A stretch of 64,000 nt of DNA, taken from NCBI GenBank assembly GCA_025352685.1, contig JANXSN010000079.1, positions 50,827-114,826 on the forward strand, read 5' to 3'. Of this stretch, positions 44,946-52,447 are shown piece by piece. A program made the translations under genes and the position numbers. Below the pieces are notes generated by a model. That model was not told the origin of the DNA, did not search any database, and saw only the letters and a program-made list of their open reading frames with translations. Numbering within the stretch: position 1 is the stretch's first letter; each line of letters starts with the position of its first letter. This DNA is from Sphingomonadales bacterium (GTDB lineage Bacteria > Pseudomonadota > Alphaproteobacteria > Sphingomonadales > Sphingomonadaceae).

Positions 44946-45116
44946 AAGATCCGTAGGATATTGGTCTGCTCGTCAGGTGGCGGGTTGATTTCCCGAGGGC
45001 GTGCCGTCGTATGTCGGCTCGATTCCTTATGATGAACAACGGCTAACGATGTCATTCAGAGTCGGTGCACTGCGGGTGTGCGAAATAACCGACTCGTGAA
45101 CAGGAAGGTCGTTCAC

Positions 45117-45533
45117 ATGAAACGTAAATCTATCATTACAGTTTTGGACGTTGCAGCTGTGGCAGCACTGATGCCGACGGTCGCATCCGCTCAAGGAATA
45201 TTTTCGGTCATGATCGGCTCCGGATCTGGTTACGGCTATGACGGTTACGGCTACGGCGGATATTCGAACAATGATCGCCATCACGATCAGCATGAGCAGT
45301 TAGCCGACCAGCACGGCGATGTTCACGATCAACTCGATGAAGAGCACGCTCGGGCGCACGAGCAGGGCTTGGACCCCTGGGAACACCGCCAGCTTCACCG
45401 CAACTTCGCTACCAGCACGCTCAGGAACATTATCAAATCGCCCGTGAGCATCAGCGCCAGCACTACTACAACTATCGGCGCAACTACCCGCGCTACGGAA
45501 ATGATGGATATTACGGGTACTGAGCTCGCTTGA
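45117..45533 (+). CDS. His/Gln-rich secreted protein, frameshifted C-terminus
   Basis: A 138-codon frame from ATG 45117 with a good AGGAAGG site and a signal peptide (IITVLDVAAVAALMPTVASA). Gly/Tyr repeats (GSGYGYDGYGYGG) precede the family motif QHGDVHDQLDEEHARAHEQ-GLDPWEHRQLH. After HRN the frame is wrong: the other frame continues the family with RYQHAQEHYQIAREHQRQHY and ends NDGYYGY at TGA 45521-45523. Adding one C near 45405 restores the ancestral reading. The current protein therefore keeps the His-rich core but has an unrelated tail. No known function; the His/Asp/Gln content and copper neighbours suggest metal binding. Confidence 0.65.
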   Translation: MKRKSIITVLDVAAVAALMPTVASAQGIFSVMIGSGSGYGYDGYGYGGYSNNDRHHDQHEQLADQHGDVHDQLDEEHARAHEQGLDPWEHRQLHRNFATSTLRNIIKSPVSISASTTTTIGATTRATEMMDITGTELA

Positions 45534-45654
45534 GATTTCTAGACAACAGCCGCTCTACTCTGGAGCGGTGCTTCGAACCTTGGCTCGGATCTGGCTCATG
45601 AACCAGCCGAGCGCGGGCACTTACCAGAGCGCGGGGCCATTGTAGGAATTCGAA

Positions 45655-46014
45655 ATGCGTAGATTATTAGCAACGACTGCGAGTGCAGCAGCGATGATTG
45701 CTTTTGCAATTCCCGCGGTTGCTCACCCGACCAACAGCCACGACGCTCAGCATCAGCAGATCGATCAGCAACATAGTGACGTGCACGATCAACTCGGCCA
45801 AGCTCACCAGGATGCGCACGATCAGGGTTTGACCCCGGAAGAGCATGATCGGCTGCACCAGGATCTGCAGTATCAGCACGACCAGGCTGATCGACAGATC
45901 GCTCGCGAGCATCAGCGGCAGCACCAGTACAATCGTGGCCCGCGCTACGATCGTAATGGTCGCTACAATAACAACCGATACAATCGCTACCACAACGGCA
46001 ACAACGGTTATTGA
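45655..46014 (+). CDS. His/Gln-rich secreted protein, intact family member
   Basis: A 119-residue protein from ATG 45655 with AGGA upstream. A signal peptide (ATTASAAAMIAFAIPAVAH) is followed by the motif HSDVHDQLGQAHQDAHDQGL and TPEEHDRLHQDLQYQHDQA, then IAREHQRQHQ and an Asn/Tyr/Arg-rich tail (RYNNNRYNRYHNGNNGY). It is the only fully intact copy of three related genes in this window. About a quarter of the mature protein is His or Gln, consistent with periplasmic metal binding, but no biochemical family is recognised. It is followed by a GC-rich hairpin and copC. Confidence 0.75.
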   Translation: MRRLLATTASAAAMIAFAIPAVAHPTNSHDAQHQQIDQQHSDVHDQLGQAHQDAHDQGLTPEEHDRLHQDLQYQHDQADRQIAREHQRQHQYNRGPRYDRNGRYNNNRYNRYHNGNNGY

Positions 46015-46034
46015 TAGACGGTTTATCTTAGCCT

Positions 46035-46067
46035 GGCCGCCGCCATTAAATGTTGAAAGCGGCGGCC
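46035..46067 (+). terminator. GC-rich hairpin after the His/Gln-rich gene
   Basis: A 9-bp stem GGCCGCCGC / GCGGCGGCC (46035-46043 and 46059-46067) with a 15-nt loop, located 21 bp after the stop. No T-run follows, so termination is only likely, not certain. Confidence 0.45.
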
Positions 46068-46100
46068 ACGTTAGTCCGCCCGCAAAATAGGAGTTTCATT

Positions 46101-46487
46101 ATGCGTATCGCCCAAATCATTCCGACATTGGCTTTAGTCGCTGGCTTAGCGGTTAGTGGTACAGCCCAAGCCCATCCAAAATTGCTGAGCACGTCGCCAG
46201 CAGCAAACGCCTCGGTGGCAGGGCCGAACAAGCTACAGCTAAAGTTTAGCGAGAAGCTCATCGGTTCGGTGACCTCGGCTGATGTGTTCATGACGGGAAT
46301 GCCTGGTAACGTGCGTCATAAGCCGACCAAAATGAACGGCTTCACCGGTGCCTTGGGTTCCGACGGAAAAACACTGACGCTCACGAGACCACGAGCACTC
46401 CCAACGGGGACTTACCACGTCGATTGGCACGCAGTTGCCGTCGACACTCACCGCGTTTCGGGTACCTTCAATTTCGCGGTGAAATAA
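46101..46487 (+). CDS. copC: CopC-family periplasmic copper-binding protein (copy 1)
   Basis: A 128-residue protein, ATG 46101 with AGGAG upstream. The signal peptide ends at GTAQAHPK, so a His would be the first mature residue, as in CopC where it ligates Cu(II). The beta-barrel segments KLLSTSPAANASVAGPNK, LKFSEKLIGSVTSADV and the C-terminal TYHVDWHAVAVDTHRVSGTF (with the conserved His positions) define the family. It stands alone, convergent with copB, and lacks the sigma promoter motif found before the second copC. It probably delivers copper to or from an inner-membrane partner. Confidence 0.9.
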   Translation: MRIAQIIPTLALVAGLAVSGTAQAHPKLLSTSPAANASVAGPNKLQLKFSEKLIGSVTSADVFMTGMPGNVRHKPTKMNGFTGALGSDGKTLTLTRPRALPTGTYHVDWHAVAVDTHRVSGTFNFAVK

Positions 46488-46499
46488 ATTCTGGAAATA

Positions 46500-46520
46500 C
46501 CGGTTCTATTTGACAACCGG
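46500..46520. terminator. Hairpin between convergent copC and copB
   Basis: A 6-bp stem CCGGTT / AACCGG with a 9-nt loop, 13 bp after the copC stop and 51 bp before the copB stop. It could serve both convergent units. The stem is short and lacks a clear T-tract. Confidence 0.35.
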
Positions 46521-46571
46521 GACGATGTTAGATGCGGCTTGCGGTGACGCGCGGCCGCAGCTGGCCACCAT

Positions 46572-47795
46572 TCAGAACCAGATCCTCACGCCTGCAACGA
46601 CCCCGCTGTTAGTTGCATCCTCGCCAGCCGCCCGTGCAAACCGTGCAGTCGCACCCACTTTGCGATCCCAGGAAACGCCAACATATGGCGCGAACTGTCG
46701 CGTGATTTCATAGCGTAGACGCAAGCCGAGTTCGGCATTGGACAGCCCTGCTCCGATCCGATTTTCTCGGACGTCCCGAGCTGCAAGATTGAGTTCGATA
46801 CGTGGCTGAAGGATAAGGCGCTGCGTGATTCGCTGATCGAAATAGCCTCCGAGCCGCCCGAGCAAATCGCCCTTGTTCGACAGGAACAATGCGCCTTCGA
46901 CCTCGAACATGTACGGCGCAAGGCCTTCAAAGCCGATCGTGGCATAGGTACGACGTGGCCCCTTGCCGAGATCCTGACGGACACCAACCTGGAGATTGAA
47001 ATAGGGGTCAATCGCGCGCGAGTAGAGTGCCTGAAGCTCGGCAGTTTCAACGCCGTCTCGAAATTTACCTTCACCCTCTGTTTTCAGAGCCAATCGGTGG
47101 ATATCTCCACCATACCAAGCTTGCCCATCCCAACGAAAGCCATCGCCGTTGCCGCGCGGCTGATATTCGGCGAGGTTGAACATGACGAAGGCCAGTTTCT
47201 GCGCCCCGGACTCTTGCATCATGGCGTCGCGTGATCGCCGCATCTCAAGAAACGGGAAAATTCGGTCGGCATAGTTCGCCATCGGAGGCGCTGGCGCGGG
47301 TGCGCTGCCCGCGGGCAAATCCGTGCCGCTTTTTGTCATTCCGGACGTATTCCCCGGCGTTGTCATCGCCGGCATAGCGCCGCTACTCGCTGGCATTGCC
47401 ATACCCGGCATCGCTTTTGCGTCGCCGGTCATGTCCATGCCCGGCATCGACTTAGTGCCCGCGGACATATCCATGCCCCGCATCGCTTTAAGATCGATGC
47501 CGTTCATGGACCCGTGATCCATGCTTGGCATGTGGTTACCTTTAGCAGCAGGTGCCGCAGTAGCGGAGGCTTTGTTCATATGCTTGGTCGGTTGGGCCGC
47601 AGCCCTCGAACGGGTTGGACCCACCGTACGCAGTCTTGCTTTAGTTTTACCCGACGCGCGCGGTTTTAACTTTGTTGCCGGTGTTGCCGGCATTTTCATA
47701 CCACCCATGTCCATGCCCTGCATTCCTTGAGCGAAGGCTGGCGACGCTAACAAAAACGCGGTCGCCGCCAAGAGCGATGCAGTCGAGCGTCTCAC
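46572..47795 (-). CDS. copB: Copper resistance outer membrane protein CopB
   Basis: A 407-residue outer-membrane protein. A signal peptide ends at ASPAFAQG. A Met/His-rich linker (about residues 24-165) has many MxGMDM-type motifs (GMQGMDMGGMKM, SMPGMDMTGDAK, AMPGMAMP), a copper(I)-binding feature. The C-terminal CopB beta-barrel follows (FPFLEMRRSRDAMMQESGAQ, WDGQAWYGGDIHRLALKTEG) and ends in GVRIWF with a terminal Phe. The start overlaps the copA stop (ATGA), so it is the second gene of the copAB operon. CopB is thought to move or sequester copper at the outer membrane. Confidence 0.92.
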   Translation of the reverse strand: MRRSTASLLAATAFLLASPAFAQGMQGMDMGGMKMPATPATKLKPRASGKTKARLRTVGPTRSRAAAQPTKHMNKASATAAPAAKGNHMPSMDHGSMNGIDLKAMRGMDMSAGTKSMPGMDMTGDAKAMPGMAMPASSGAMPAMTTPGNTSGMTKSGTDLPAGSAPAPAPPMANYADRIFPFLEMRRSRDAMMQESGAQKLAFVMFNLAEYQPRGNGDGFRWDGQAWYGGDIHRLALKTEGEGKFRDGVETAELQALYSRAIDPYFNLQVGVRQDLGKGPRRTYATIGFEGLAPYMFEVEGALFLSNKGDLLGRLGGYFDQRITQRLILQPRIELNLAARDVRENRIGAGLSNAELGLRLRYEITRQFAPYVGVSWDRKVGATARFARAAGEDATNSGVVAGVRIWF

Positions 47796-49606
47796 GCTGT
47801 GGCTCCGCGCGGTCGCACGCTGACCACGCGCATCATCCCGGCATACATGTGGTAGAGCAGGTGACAGTGAAACGCCCAGTCGCCCACGGCGTTGGCCGTC
47901 AAATCGAACGTCGCCTTGCCGCCCGGCGCGACGACCACCGTGTGCTTTCTAGGTGCAAAATCGCCATGCCCGGTCACAAGCTCGAAGAAATGACCGTGCA
48001 AGTGAATGGGATGGGCCATCATCGAGTCATTGATCAGGTTTACGCGAACGCGTTCGCCTTCGATGAATGGGATCGGCGCCACGTGGTCAGACATTTTCAC
48101 ACCGTCGAATGACCACATGAACCTTTCCATATTGCCCGTCAGATGGATGTCGAGCGAACGTTCCGGCGCACGACCATCGGGGTTGCGGTCCAACGCCACC
48201 AGGTCGCGATAGGTGAGCACCTTGTGACCCACGTCGGTCAATCCCTGGCCCGGCTCACCCGTCCGATCCATCGCCATCGGCGAGATTGTCTGGACTCCGG
48301 GATCCCGCTTGACCTGCGGCGCATTCTTGAAGTCGCGCATGTTCATCGACATTCCACCAGCACCGCCGCTCATGTCCATGCCAGCGGCCGGTTTCGTTGG
48401 ATCGGCGGGTGCCGACATGTCCATGCCTGCCATGCTGCTTCCGCCGCTCATATCCATGCCCGCCATCGAGCCATTACTGCCCATGTCCATGCCCATGTCC
48501 TTCATGCTTACAGCGGGACGCGGACGTAACGGCGGGACCTCGGCCGCCATGCCGGCACGCGGCGCAAGCGTGGCGCGCGTAAGTCCCGAGCGATCAACCG
48601 CCTCGCCAACAAGTGTATAGGCGCGATCGTCCGTGGGACTGACAATGATGTCGTAAGTCTCCGCAACGCCAATCTGGAACTCATCGACTTCGACAGGACG
48701 GACATTGTTGCCGTCGGCCTGAACAACCGACATTTTGAGTCCGGGGATACGAACGTTGAAAATTGTCATCGACGATGCGTTGACAATGCGTAGCCGCACA
48801 CGCTCGCCCGGCTTGAACAGCCCGGTCCAGTTGTCGCGTGGGCCGTGGCCGTTGACGAGGAATGTATAGGTTGACCCGTTGGCATCCGAAATATCGGTCG
48901 GGTCCATTCGCATCTTGCCCCAGTCGATGCGCTCTTCCAGCGGCTGATCTTTCCCTGCAAGCAGGCTAGCGAGCGTCTGCCGCTGATAGTTAAAGTGCCC
49001 CGGATCGACTTTCATATCGCGAAAGATAGCTTCGGGTGACAATTGGCTGTGATCAGACAGGACGATCACATGCTCGCGGTCAGACTGAATCGGATCAACC
49101 CCCTCGGGATCGACGACAATCGGTCCATAATGACCGAGCTGTTCCTGCAAGCCCGAGTGGCTGTGATACCAATAGGTACCCGACTGAATGATCGGAAACT
49201 CGTAAACAAAAGTCGAACGTGGTTTGATTCCCGGAAAGCTGATGCCGGGAACACCGTCGTACTGAAACGGTACCAGCAGTCCGTGCCAATGAATCGAAGA
49301 ATCGACGTCGAGATCGTTGGTGACCGACAGACGTACCTTCTGTCCCTGTCGCAAGCGCACCAGTGGCCCGGGAACTGTGCCATTGATGCCGATTGCCCGC
49401 GATGGACGACCGTCGATAATCATCATCTGCTTGGCGATCGCCAGCGACACGTCCGGACCACTCACTACGGGAAGCGGTTTGACAATTCCAGGTGACACCG
49501 GTTGTGCCCATGCCGGGAACCAGGCGGCCAATGCAGCTGTTCCACCTGTTACAGCTGCACCGCGTAAAAGCATGCGCCGGTCGATTGTCGCGCCCGAATT
49601 CTTCAT
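47792..49606 (-). CDS. copA: Multicopper oxidase CopA, copper resistance
   Basis: Periplasmic oxidase of the PcoA/CopA family that oxidises Cu(I). I favour ATG 49606 (GAGGG site 5 nt upstream; 604 residues); the ATG at 49636 would add ten residues. A twin-arginine signal (TIDRRMLLRGAAV) is followed by three cupredoxin domains. Copper ligands are seen in SIHWHGLLVP and TYWYHSHSGLQEQ (N-terminal) and HPIHLHGHFFEL with FHCHLLYHMYAGMM (C-terminal). A Met-rich insert with repeated GMDMSGG units lies around residues 370-440. It is transcribed from a promoter overlapping the end of the sigma gene and overlaps copB. Confidence 0.95.
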   Translation of the reverse strand: MKNSGATIDRRMLLRGAAVTGGTAALAAWFPAWAQPVSPGIVKPLPVVSGPDVSLAIAKQMMIIDGRPSRAIGINGTVPGPLVRLRQGQKVRLSVTNDLDVDSSIHWHGLLVPFQYDGVPGISFPGIKPRSTFVYEFPIIQSGTYWYHSHSGLQEQLGHYGPIVVDPEGVDPIQSDREHVIVLSDHSQLSPEAIFRDMKVDPGHFNYQRQTLASLLAGKDQPLEERIDWGKMRMDPTDISDANGSTYTFLVNGHGPRDNWTGLFKPGERVRLRIVNASSMTIFNVRIPGLKMSVVQADGNNVRPVEVDEFQIGVAETYDIIVSPTDDRAYTLVGEAVDRSGLTRATLAPRAGMAAEVPPLRPRPAVSMKDMGMDMGSNGSMAGMDMSGGSSMAGMDMSAPADPTKPAAGMDMSGGAGGMSMNMRDFKNAPQVKRDPGVQTISPMAMDRTGEPGQGLTDVGHKVLTYRDLVALDRNPDGRAPERSLDIHLTGNMERFMWSFDGVKMSDHVAPIPFIEGERVRVNLINDSMMAHPIHLHGHFFELVTGHGDFAPRKHTVVVAPGGKATFDLTANAVGDWAFHCHLLYHMYAGMMRVVSVRPRGATA

Positions 49607-49659
49607 GAAACCCTCGATAGATCTCGTAAGGGCCATGATAGGCTTACCTACACTAGGCT

Positions 49660-49686
49660 ATACGCATCCAAACGTCGCATCCCTCA
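49660..49686 (-). promoter_or_regulatory. Predicted ECF sigma promoter of copAB
   Basis: On the minus strand TGAGGG (-35) is followed by 15 nt and GCGTAT (-10), 53 bp before the preferred copA ATG. The same pattern with the same spacing precedes the cnrY-like gene and the second copC. The first three bases of the -35 element are the stop codon of the sigma factor gene. Confidence 0.65.
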
Positions 49687-50247
49687 CATTGTTTCGCGGT
49701 AAGCCGACAATGTGCGGCGCGCACGGTAGAGACGCGTTTCGACGGACTTTTCGCTTATTCCCAGTGTTTGCGCGGTTTCCGCCTGCGTCATTCCTTCGAT
49801 CGTGCGAAGCAAAAGGACGTCCTTTTGCCTCGCCGGAAGTTTTGCGAGGGCCGCACTGACACGGGCCAAGTTCTGGCGGTGAGCCGCAGCATCGTCGGGC
49901 AAAACCTGGTCATCGCGAACATCGACACCATCTTCCGGCATCGAGAATGAAAACATCCGCCTCACTGCGCGGCGCCGCGTCCAATCACGGCTCTTATTAA
50001 GCGCTATGCGCGCTATCCACGACCGGAAAGATCGTTGCCCGTCATAGCGGTCTAGCGCTGCAAAAGCTGCCACAAAGCTCTCCTGGGTTACGTCGACGGC
50101 TTCGTCTGAATCGCCCGTCGCGACGCGCGCCAAACGGTAAACTGCTTCACGATGGCGGTCGGCAAGGAGACGATAGGCCTGTTGCAGTCCGCCCTGCGCC
50201 AATGCGGCCAATTCGCCATCGCTGGCGTCATCAAGTTGGAGGCTCAC
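49684..50247 (-). CDS. ECF RNA polymerase sigma factor, CnrH-like
   Basis: A 187-residue extracytoplasmic-function sigma factor. Region 2 is seen in AVYRLARVATGDSDEAVDVT followed by QESFVAAFAALDRYDGQRSF and RSWIARIALNKSRDWTRRR; region 4 in LAKLPARQKDVLLLRTIEG and MTQAETAQTLGISEKSVETR. Its start overlaps the stop of a CnrX-like periplasmic sensor (ATGA), which itself overlaps a CnrY-like membrane protein: the cnrYXH order known for cobalt/nickel response in Cupriavidus. Here the neighbours are copper genes, so copper (or a related metal) is the likely signal. Predicted to recognise GAGGG-N15-GCGTAT promoters at its own operon and both cop operons. Confidence 0.92.
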   Translation of the reverse strand: MSLQLDDASDGELAALAQGGLQQAYRLLADRHREAVYRLARVATGDSDEAVDVTQESFVAAFAALDRYDGQRSFRSWIARIALNKSRDWTRRRAVRRMFSFSMPEDGVDVRDDQVLPDDAAAHRQNLARVSAALAKLPARQKDVLLLRTIEGMTQAETAQTLGISEKSVETRLYRARRTLSAYRETM

Positions 50248-50687
50248 CGCGCGTCGGCGGTGAGCGCTTTGACAACCGTGGCATCAAAGCGCGCGGTCTG
50301 CTCCGACTTCAATATTGAGCGCATCGCAAACACGTGCTGGAGCGTCTGCTTTTGCAATTCGCCCATTGCCATGTGCGATGCATCGATTGCCGCTGTTACA
50401 CGAGCGCCATAGCCATGTTCTGCCTCGATCGCTGATGCGAGCTTTGCATTATCGGCGCGCAGTTCAAGTTCGGCCGCCTGCCGCCGCAAGGCAAAGTCGC
50501 GCTCGATAATTGCGAGTTGAGCTTTTTGGTGTGCATCGAGATGCATTTTTTCATGGAGTAGCGCATGCAGCTCTGCACCGGTGTGCGATGGCGCGGGTAA
50601 CAACGCCCGTCCCGCTAAAACTCCCGCAATGGCTGCCGCAAAAGCGATGACGGCAACCGGCAAAGTGCGTCTCAAGTTGCTCATCAC
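50244..50687 (-). CDS. Periplasmic heavy-metal sensor, CnrX/ZraP-like
   Basis: A 147-residue protein with an N-terminal membrane anchor (TLPVAVIAFAAAIAGVLAGR). A long helical periplasmic domain follows, with His residues at ELHALLHEKMHLDAHQKAQL and AIDASHMAMGELQKQTLQHVF. The helical-hairpin composition and His/Met placement match the CnrX/metal-sensor superfamily, which binds metal and controls the CnrY anti-sigma. The start overlaps the cnrY-like stop, and its stop overlaps the sigma gene. Metal identity cannot be read from the sequence. Confidence 0.85.
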   Translation of the reverse strand: MMSNLRRTLPVAVIAFAAAIAGVLAGRALLPAPSHTGAELHALLHEKMHLDAHQKAQLAIIERDFALRRQAAELELRADNAKLASAIEAEHGYGARVTAAIDASHMAMGELQKQTLQHVFAMRSILKSEQTARFDATVVKALTADAR

Positions 50688-50950
50688 TGGCTTGTAAGCA
50701 ATGTAGAAGGGGCAAGCGGCGTCGCCAAAGCAAACGGCGCAACGGCTGCCGCTTGCGCGCTCCCGGTCGGCAAAGCAGTGCTCGCGACGCCGATAAAAAG
50801 AGCCAGCGTTGCCGCGATGACACTCGCGTTGCGCGCTTCACTTTTGCGAGCTTTACCAATAGCGGCGAGCATCGCGCCGTCCATCTGTAACAGTTTCTCG
50901 GGCGTTTCTGCCGTTCGCAGCATTTTCAGAATTTCATCAATATCGGTCAT
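50684..50950 (-). CDS. CnrY-like anti-sigma membrane protein
   Basis: An 88-residue protein with a cytoplasmic N-terminus (MTDIDEILKMLRTAETPEKL), one membrane helix (ASVIAATLALFIGVASTALP) and a short periplasmic tail. Size, topology and position as the first gene before CnrX-like and sigma genes support an anti-sigma role, with the N-terminal helix holding the sigma factor at the membrane until the periplasmic sensor binds metal. Sequence similarity to CnrY itself is weak, so the call is largely contextual. Confidence 0.72.
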   Translation of the reverse strand: MTDIDEILKMLRTAETPEKLLQMDGAMLAAIGKARKSEARNASVIAATLALFIGVASTALPTGSAQAAAVAPFALATPLAPSTLLTSQ

Positions 50951-50974
50951 GCCGTCCTCCGTCCCATCACCATC

Positions 50975-51001
50975 ATACGCGGCCGCGACGAAATACCCTC
51001 A
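50975..51001 (-). promoter_or_regulatory. Predicted ECF sigma promoter of the cnrYXH-like operon
   Basis: Minus strand TGAGGG, 15 nt, GCGTAT, ending 25 bp before the ATG of the cnrY-like gene. Identical spacing to the copAB and copC-copD promoters, implying autoregulation of the sigma operon. Confidence 0.65.
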
Positions 51002-51048
51002 TTTTAGTATCGGCGTGGTGGATCATTGAGAGGTTCGGCATTTTCTGA

Positions 51049-51075
51049 CGAGGGTTTGCGCGAGCGGCTGCGTAT
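51049..51075 (+). promoter_or_regulatory. Predicted ECF sigma promoter of the copC-copD-ATPase operon
   Basis: Plus strand CGAGGG, 15 nt, GCGTAT, ending 28 bp before the ATG of the second copC. It lies 48 bp from, and divergent to, the predicted promoter of the sigma operon. Confidence 0.65.
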
Positions 51076-51103
51076 TGTTGTTAGTTGTCCAAAGGAGTTC
51101 CAA

Positions 51104-51487
51104 ATGACCAAGCTGCAATTTTTGACCGTTCTGGCTGGCAGCATTTTCGCTTTTGCAGGCACCGCTTACGCGCATACCAAAGTCGTCGCGTCGACGCCGG
51201 CAGCCAATGCTGCCGTGGCGCAGACGAATTTGATCAGCGTGACATTCGACGAAGCAGCGGTTCCGGCGTTTTCCGGCGCAGATGTGGTCATGACATCGAT
51301 GCCCGGCATGGCAATGAAAAGTCCAATGAACATGACGGGCTTGAAGTCAAAGTGGAGTACGGATGGCAAAACGCTCAGCCTGATGGCAGGACGCCCTTTT
51401 CCCAAAGGAACGTATCAGGTGACTTGGCACACAGCGGATGCAGATACGCACCGCATGCAAGGCACATTTACTTTTAGGGTCAAATAA
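51104..51487 (+). CDS. copC: CopC-family periplasmic copper-binding protein (copy 2)
   Basis: A 127-residue protein with AAAGGAG before ATG 51104. The signal peptide ends at GTAYAHTK, giving a mature N-terminal His as in CopC. A Met-rich loop (TSMPGMAMKSPMNMTG) could bind Cu(I), and the C-terminal QVTWHTADADTHRMQGTFTF has the conserved His positions. It is first in an operon with copD (4-bp gap) and a copper ATPase, and is preceded by the shared sigma promoter motif. It differs from the other copC copy by its Met-rich loop. Confidence 0.92.
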   Translation: MTKLQFLTVLAGSIFAFAGTAYAHTKVVASTPAANAAVAQTNLISVTFDEAAVPAFSGADVVMTSMPGMAMKSPMNMTGLKSKWSTDGKTLSLMAGRPFPKGTYQVTWHTADADTHRMQGTFTFRVK

Positions 51488-51491
51488 CCCG

Positions 51492-52427
51492 ATGACCGAC
51501 GGGTTGATGATCGGCGTCAGGTTCGCACTCTATGTGAACCTGATGCTGCTGTTCGGGCTACCGTTGTTCGGACTTTATGCGCTGCGCGGTCCTGAGCGCA
51601 CGCAAAGCGCCGTGCTGCCATTCCGCGGGCTCATCTTATGGTTATCCGCGTTTGCAATCGGCCTGTCCGTCCTCAGTATCTTTGCAATGACCGCTTCGAT
51701 GGCCGGCGTGTCGCTCAGCGAGGTCGACCGCGCATCGGTCAACACGATGATCTCGGAAACACCGATGGGTAATGCCTGGCAGGCGCGCATCGCGGCACTG
51801 TTCATTACCTTTTTGCTCTCGCTAGTGCTTGGCGCTCGAAAGTCCGCTGCTTGGCTGCTGTTAGTCTCGATAGTGTCAGGTGCGGCGCTCGCGTCACTTG
51901 CCTGGACGGGTCACGGCGCAGCCACCGCGGGAGACTTGGGAACGCGGCATCTTGCCGCCGACATCGTTCACCTCCTCGCCGCAGGGGCTTGGCTCGGCGC
52001 CCTTGCCGCGCTTGTCGCAATGCTTTTCCGCCCCCTAGGTTCGACAACTGTCGATCAACTGCGGGTTCTGCACCAGATTTTGCACGGGTTCTCGCGTGTG
52101 GGCGCGGTCATCGTGGCGCTTGTCGTCGCGTCGGGGCTAGTGAACAGCTGGATTCTTGTGGGTCCCGCTCACTTATTTTCGATGGCGTCATCGCTTTACG
52201 GCGGGTTGCTCATCGCAAAACTTGGTTTGTTTGGCGCGATGCTCGGGTTGGCAACCGTAAACCGCTTCCGGCTGACGCCCACTTTTGAACGGGCCATTCA
52301 ATCGAACGAAACTTTGGCGGCAGTTCGACAGTTACGTAAAAGCCTCATCGCCGAAACGGGTGCGGCCGTGGCCGTCCTTGGCCTTGTCGCGTGGCTGGGA
52401 ACGCTCGAGCCGCCGATGTCGATGTAG
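51492..52427 (+). CDS. copD: CopD-family inner membrane copper protein
   Basis: A 311-residue membrane protein with about eight predicted helices. ATG 51492 lies 4 bp after the copC stop. Characteristic CopD segments are VRFALYVNLMLLFGLPLFGL, LAWTGHGAATAGDLGTRHLA followed by ADIVHLLAAGAWLGALAALV, and ASGLVNSWILVG. CopD is proposed to take copper from CopC across the inner membrane. The neighbours (copC upstream, P-type ATPase 20 bp downstream) form one copper operon. Confidence 0.92.
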   Translation: MTDGLMIGVRFALYVNLMLLFGLPLFGLYALRGPERTQSAVLPFRGLILWLSAFAIGLSVLSIFAMTASMAGVSLSEVDRASVNTMISETPMGNAWQARIAALFITFLLSLVLGARKSAAWLLLVSIVSGAALASLAWTGHGAATAGDLGTRHLAADIVHLLAAGAWLGALAALVAMLFRPLGSTTVDQLRVLHQILHGFSRVGAVIVALVVASGLVNSWILVGPAHLFSMASSLYGGLLIAKLGLFGAMLGLATVNRFRLTPTFERAIQSNETLAAVRQLRKSLIAETGAAVAVLGLVAWLGTLEPPMSM

Positions 52428-52447
52428 GGCACTAAGGGAGAAAAACC

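Noticed and set aside
44946..45116. Possible fourth sigma-type promoter (CGAGGG ... TCGTAT) before the 45.1 kb gene
   Set aside because: The gap between the two boxes is 7 nt, not the 15 nt seen in the three accepted promoters.
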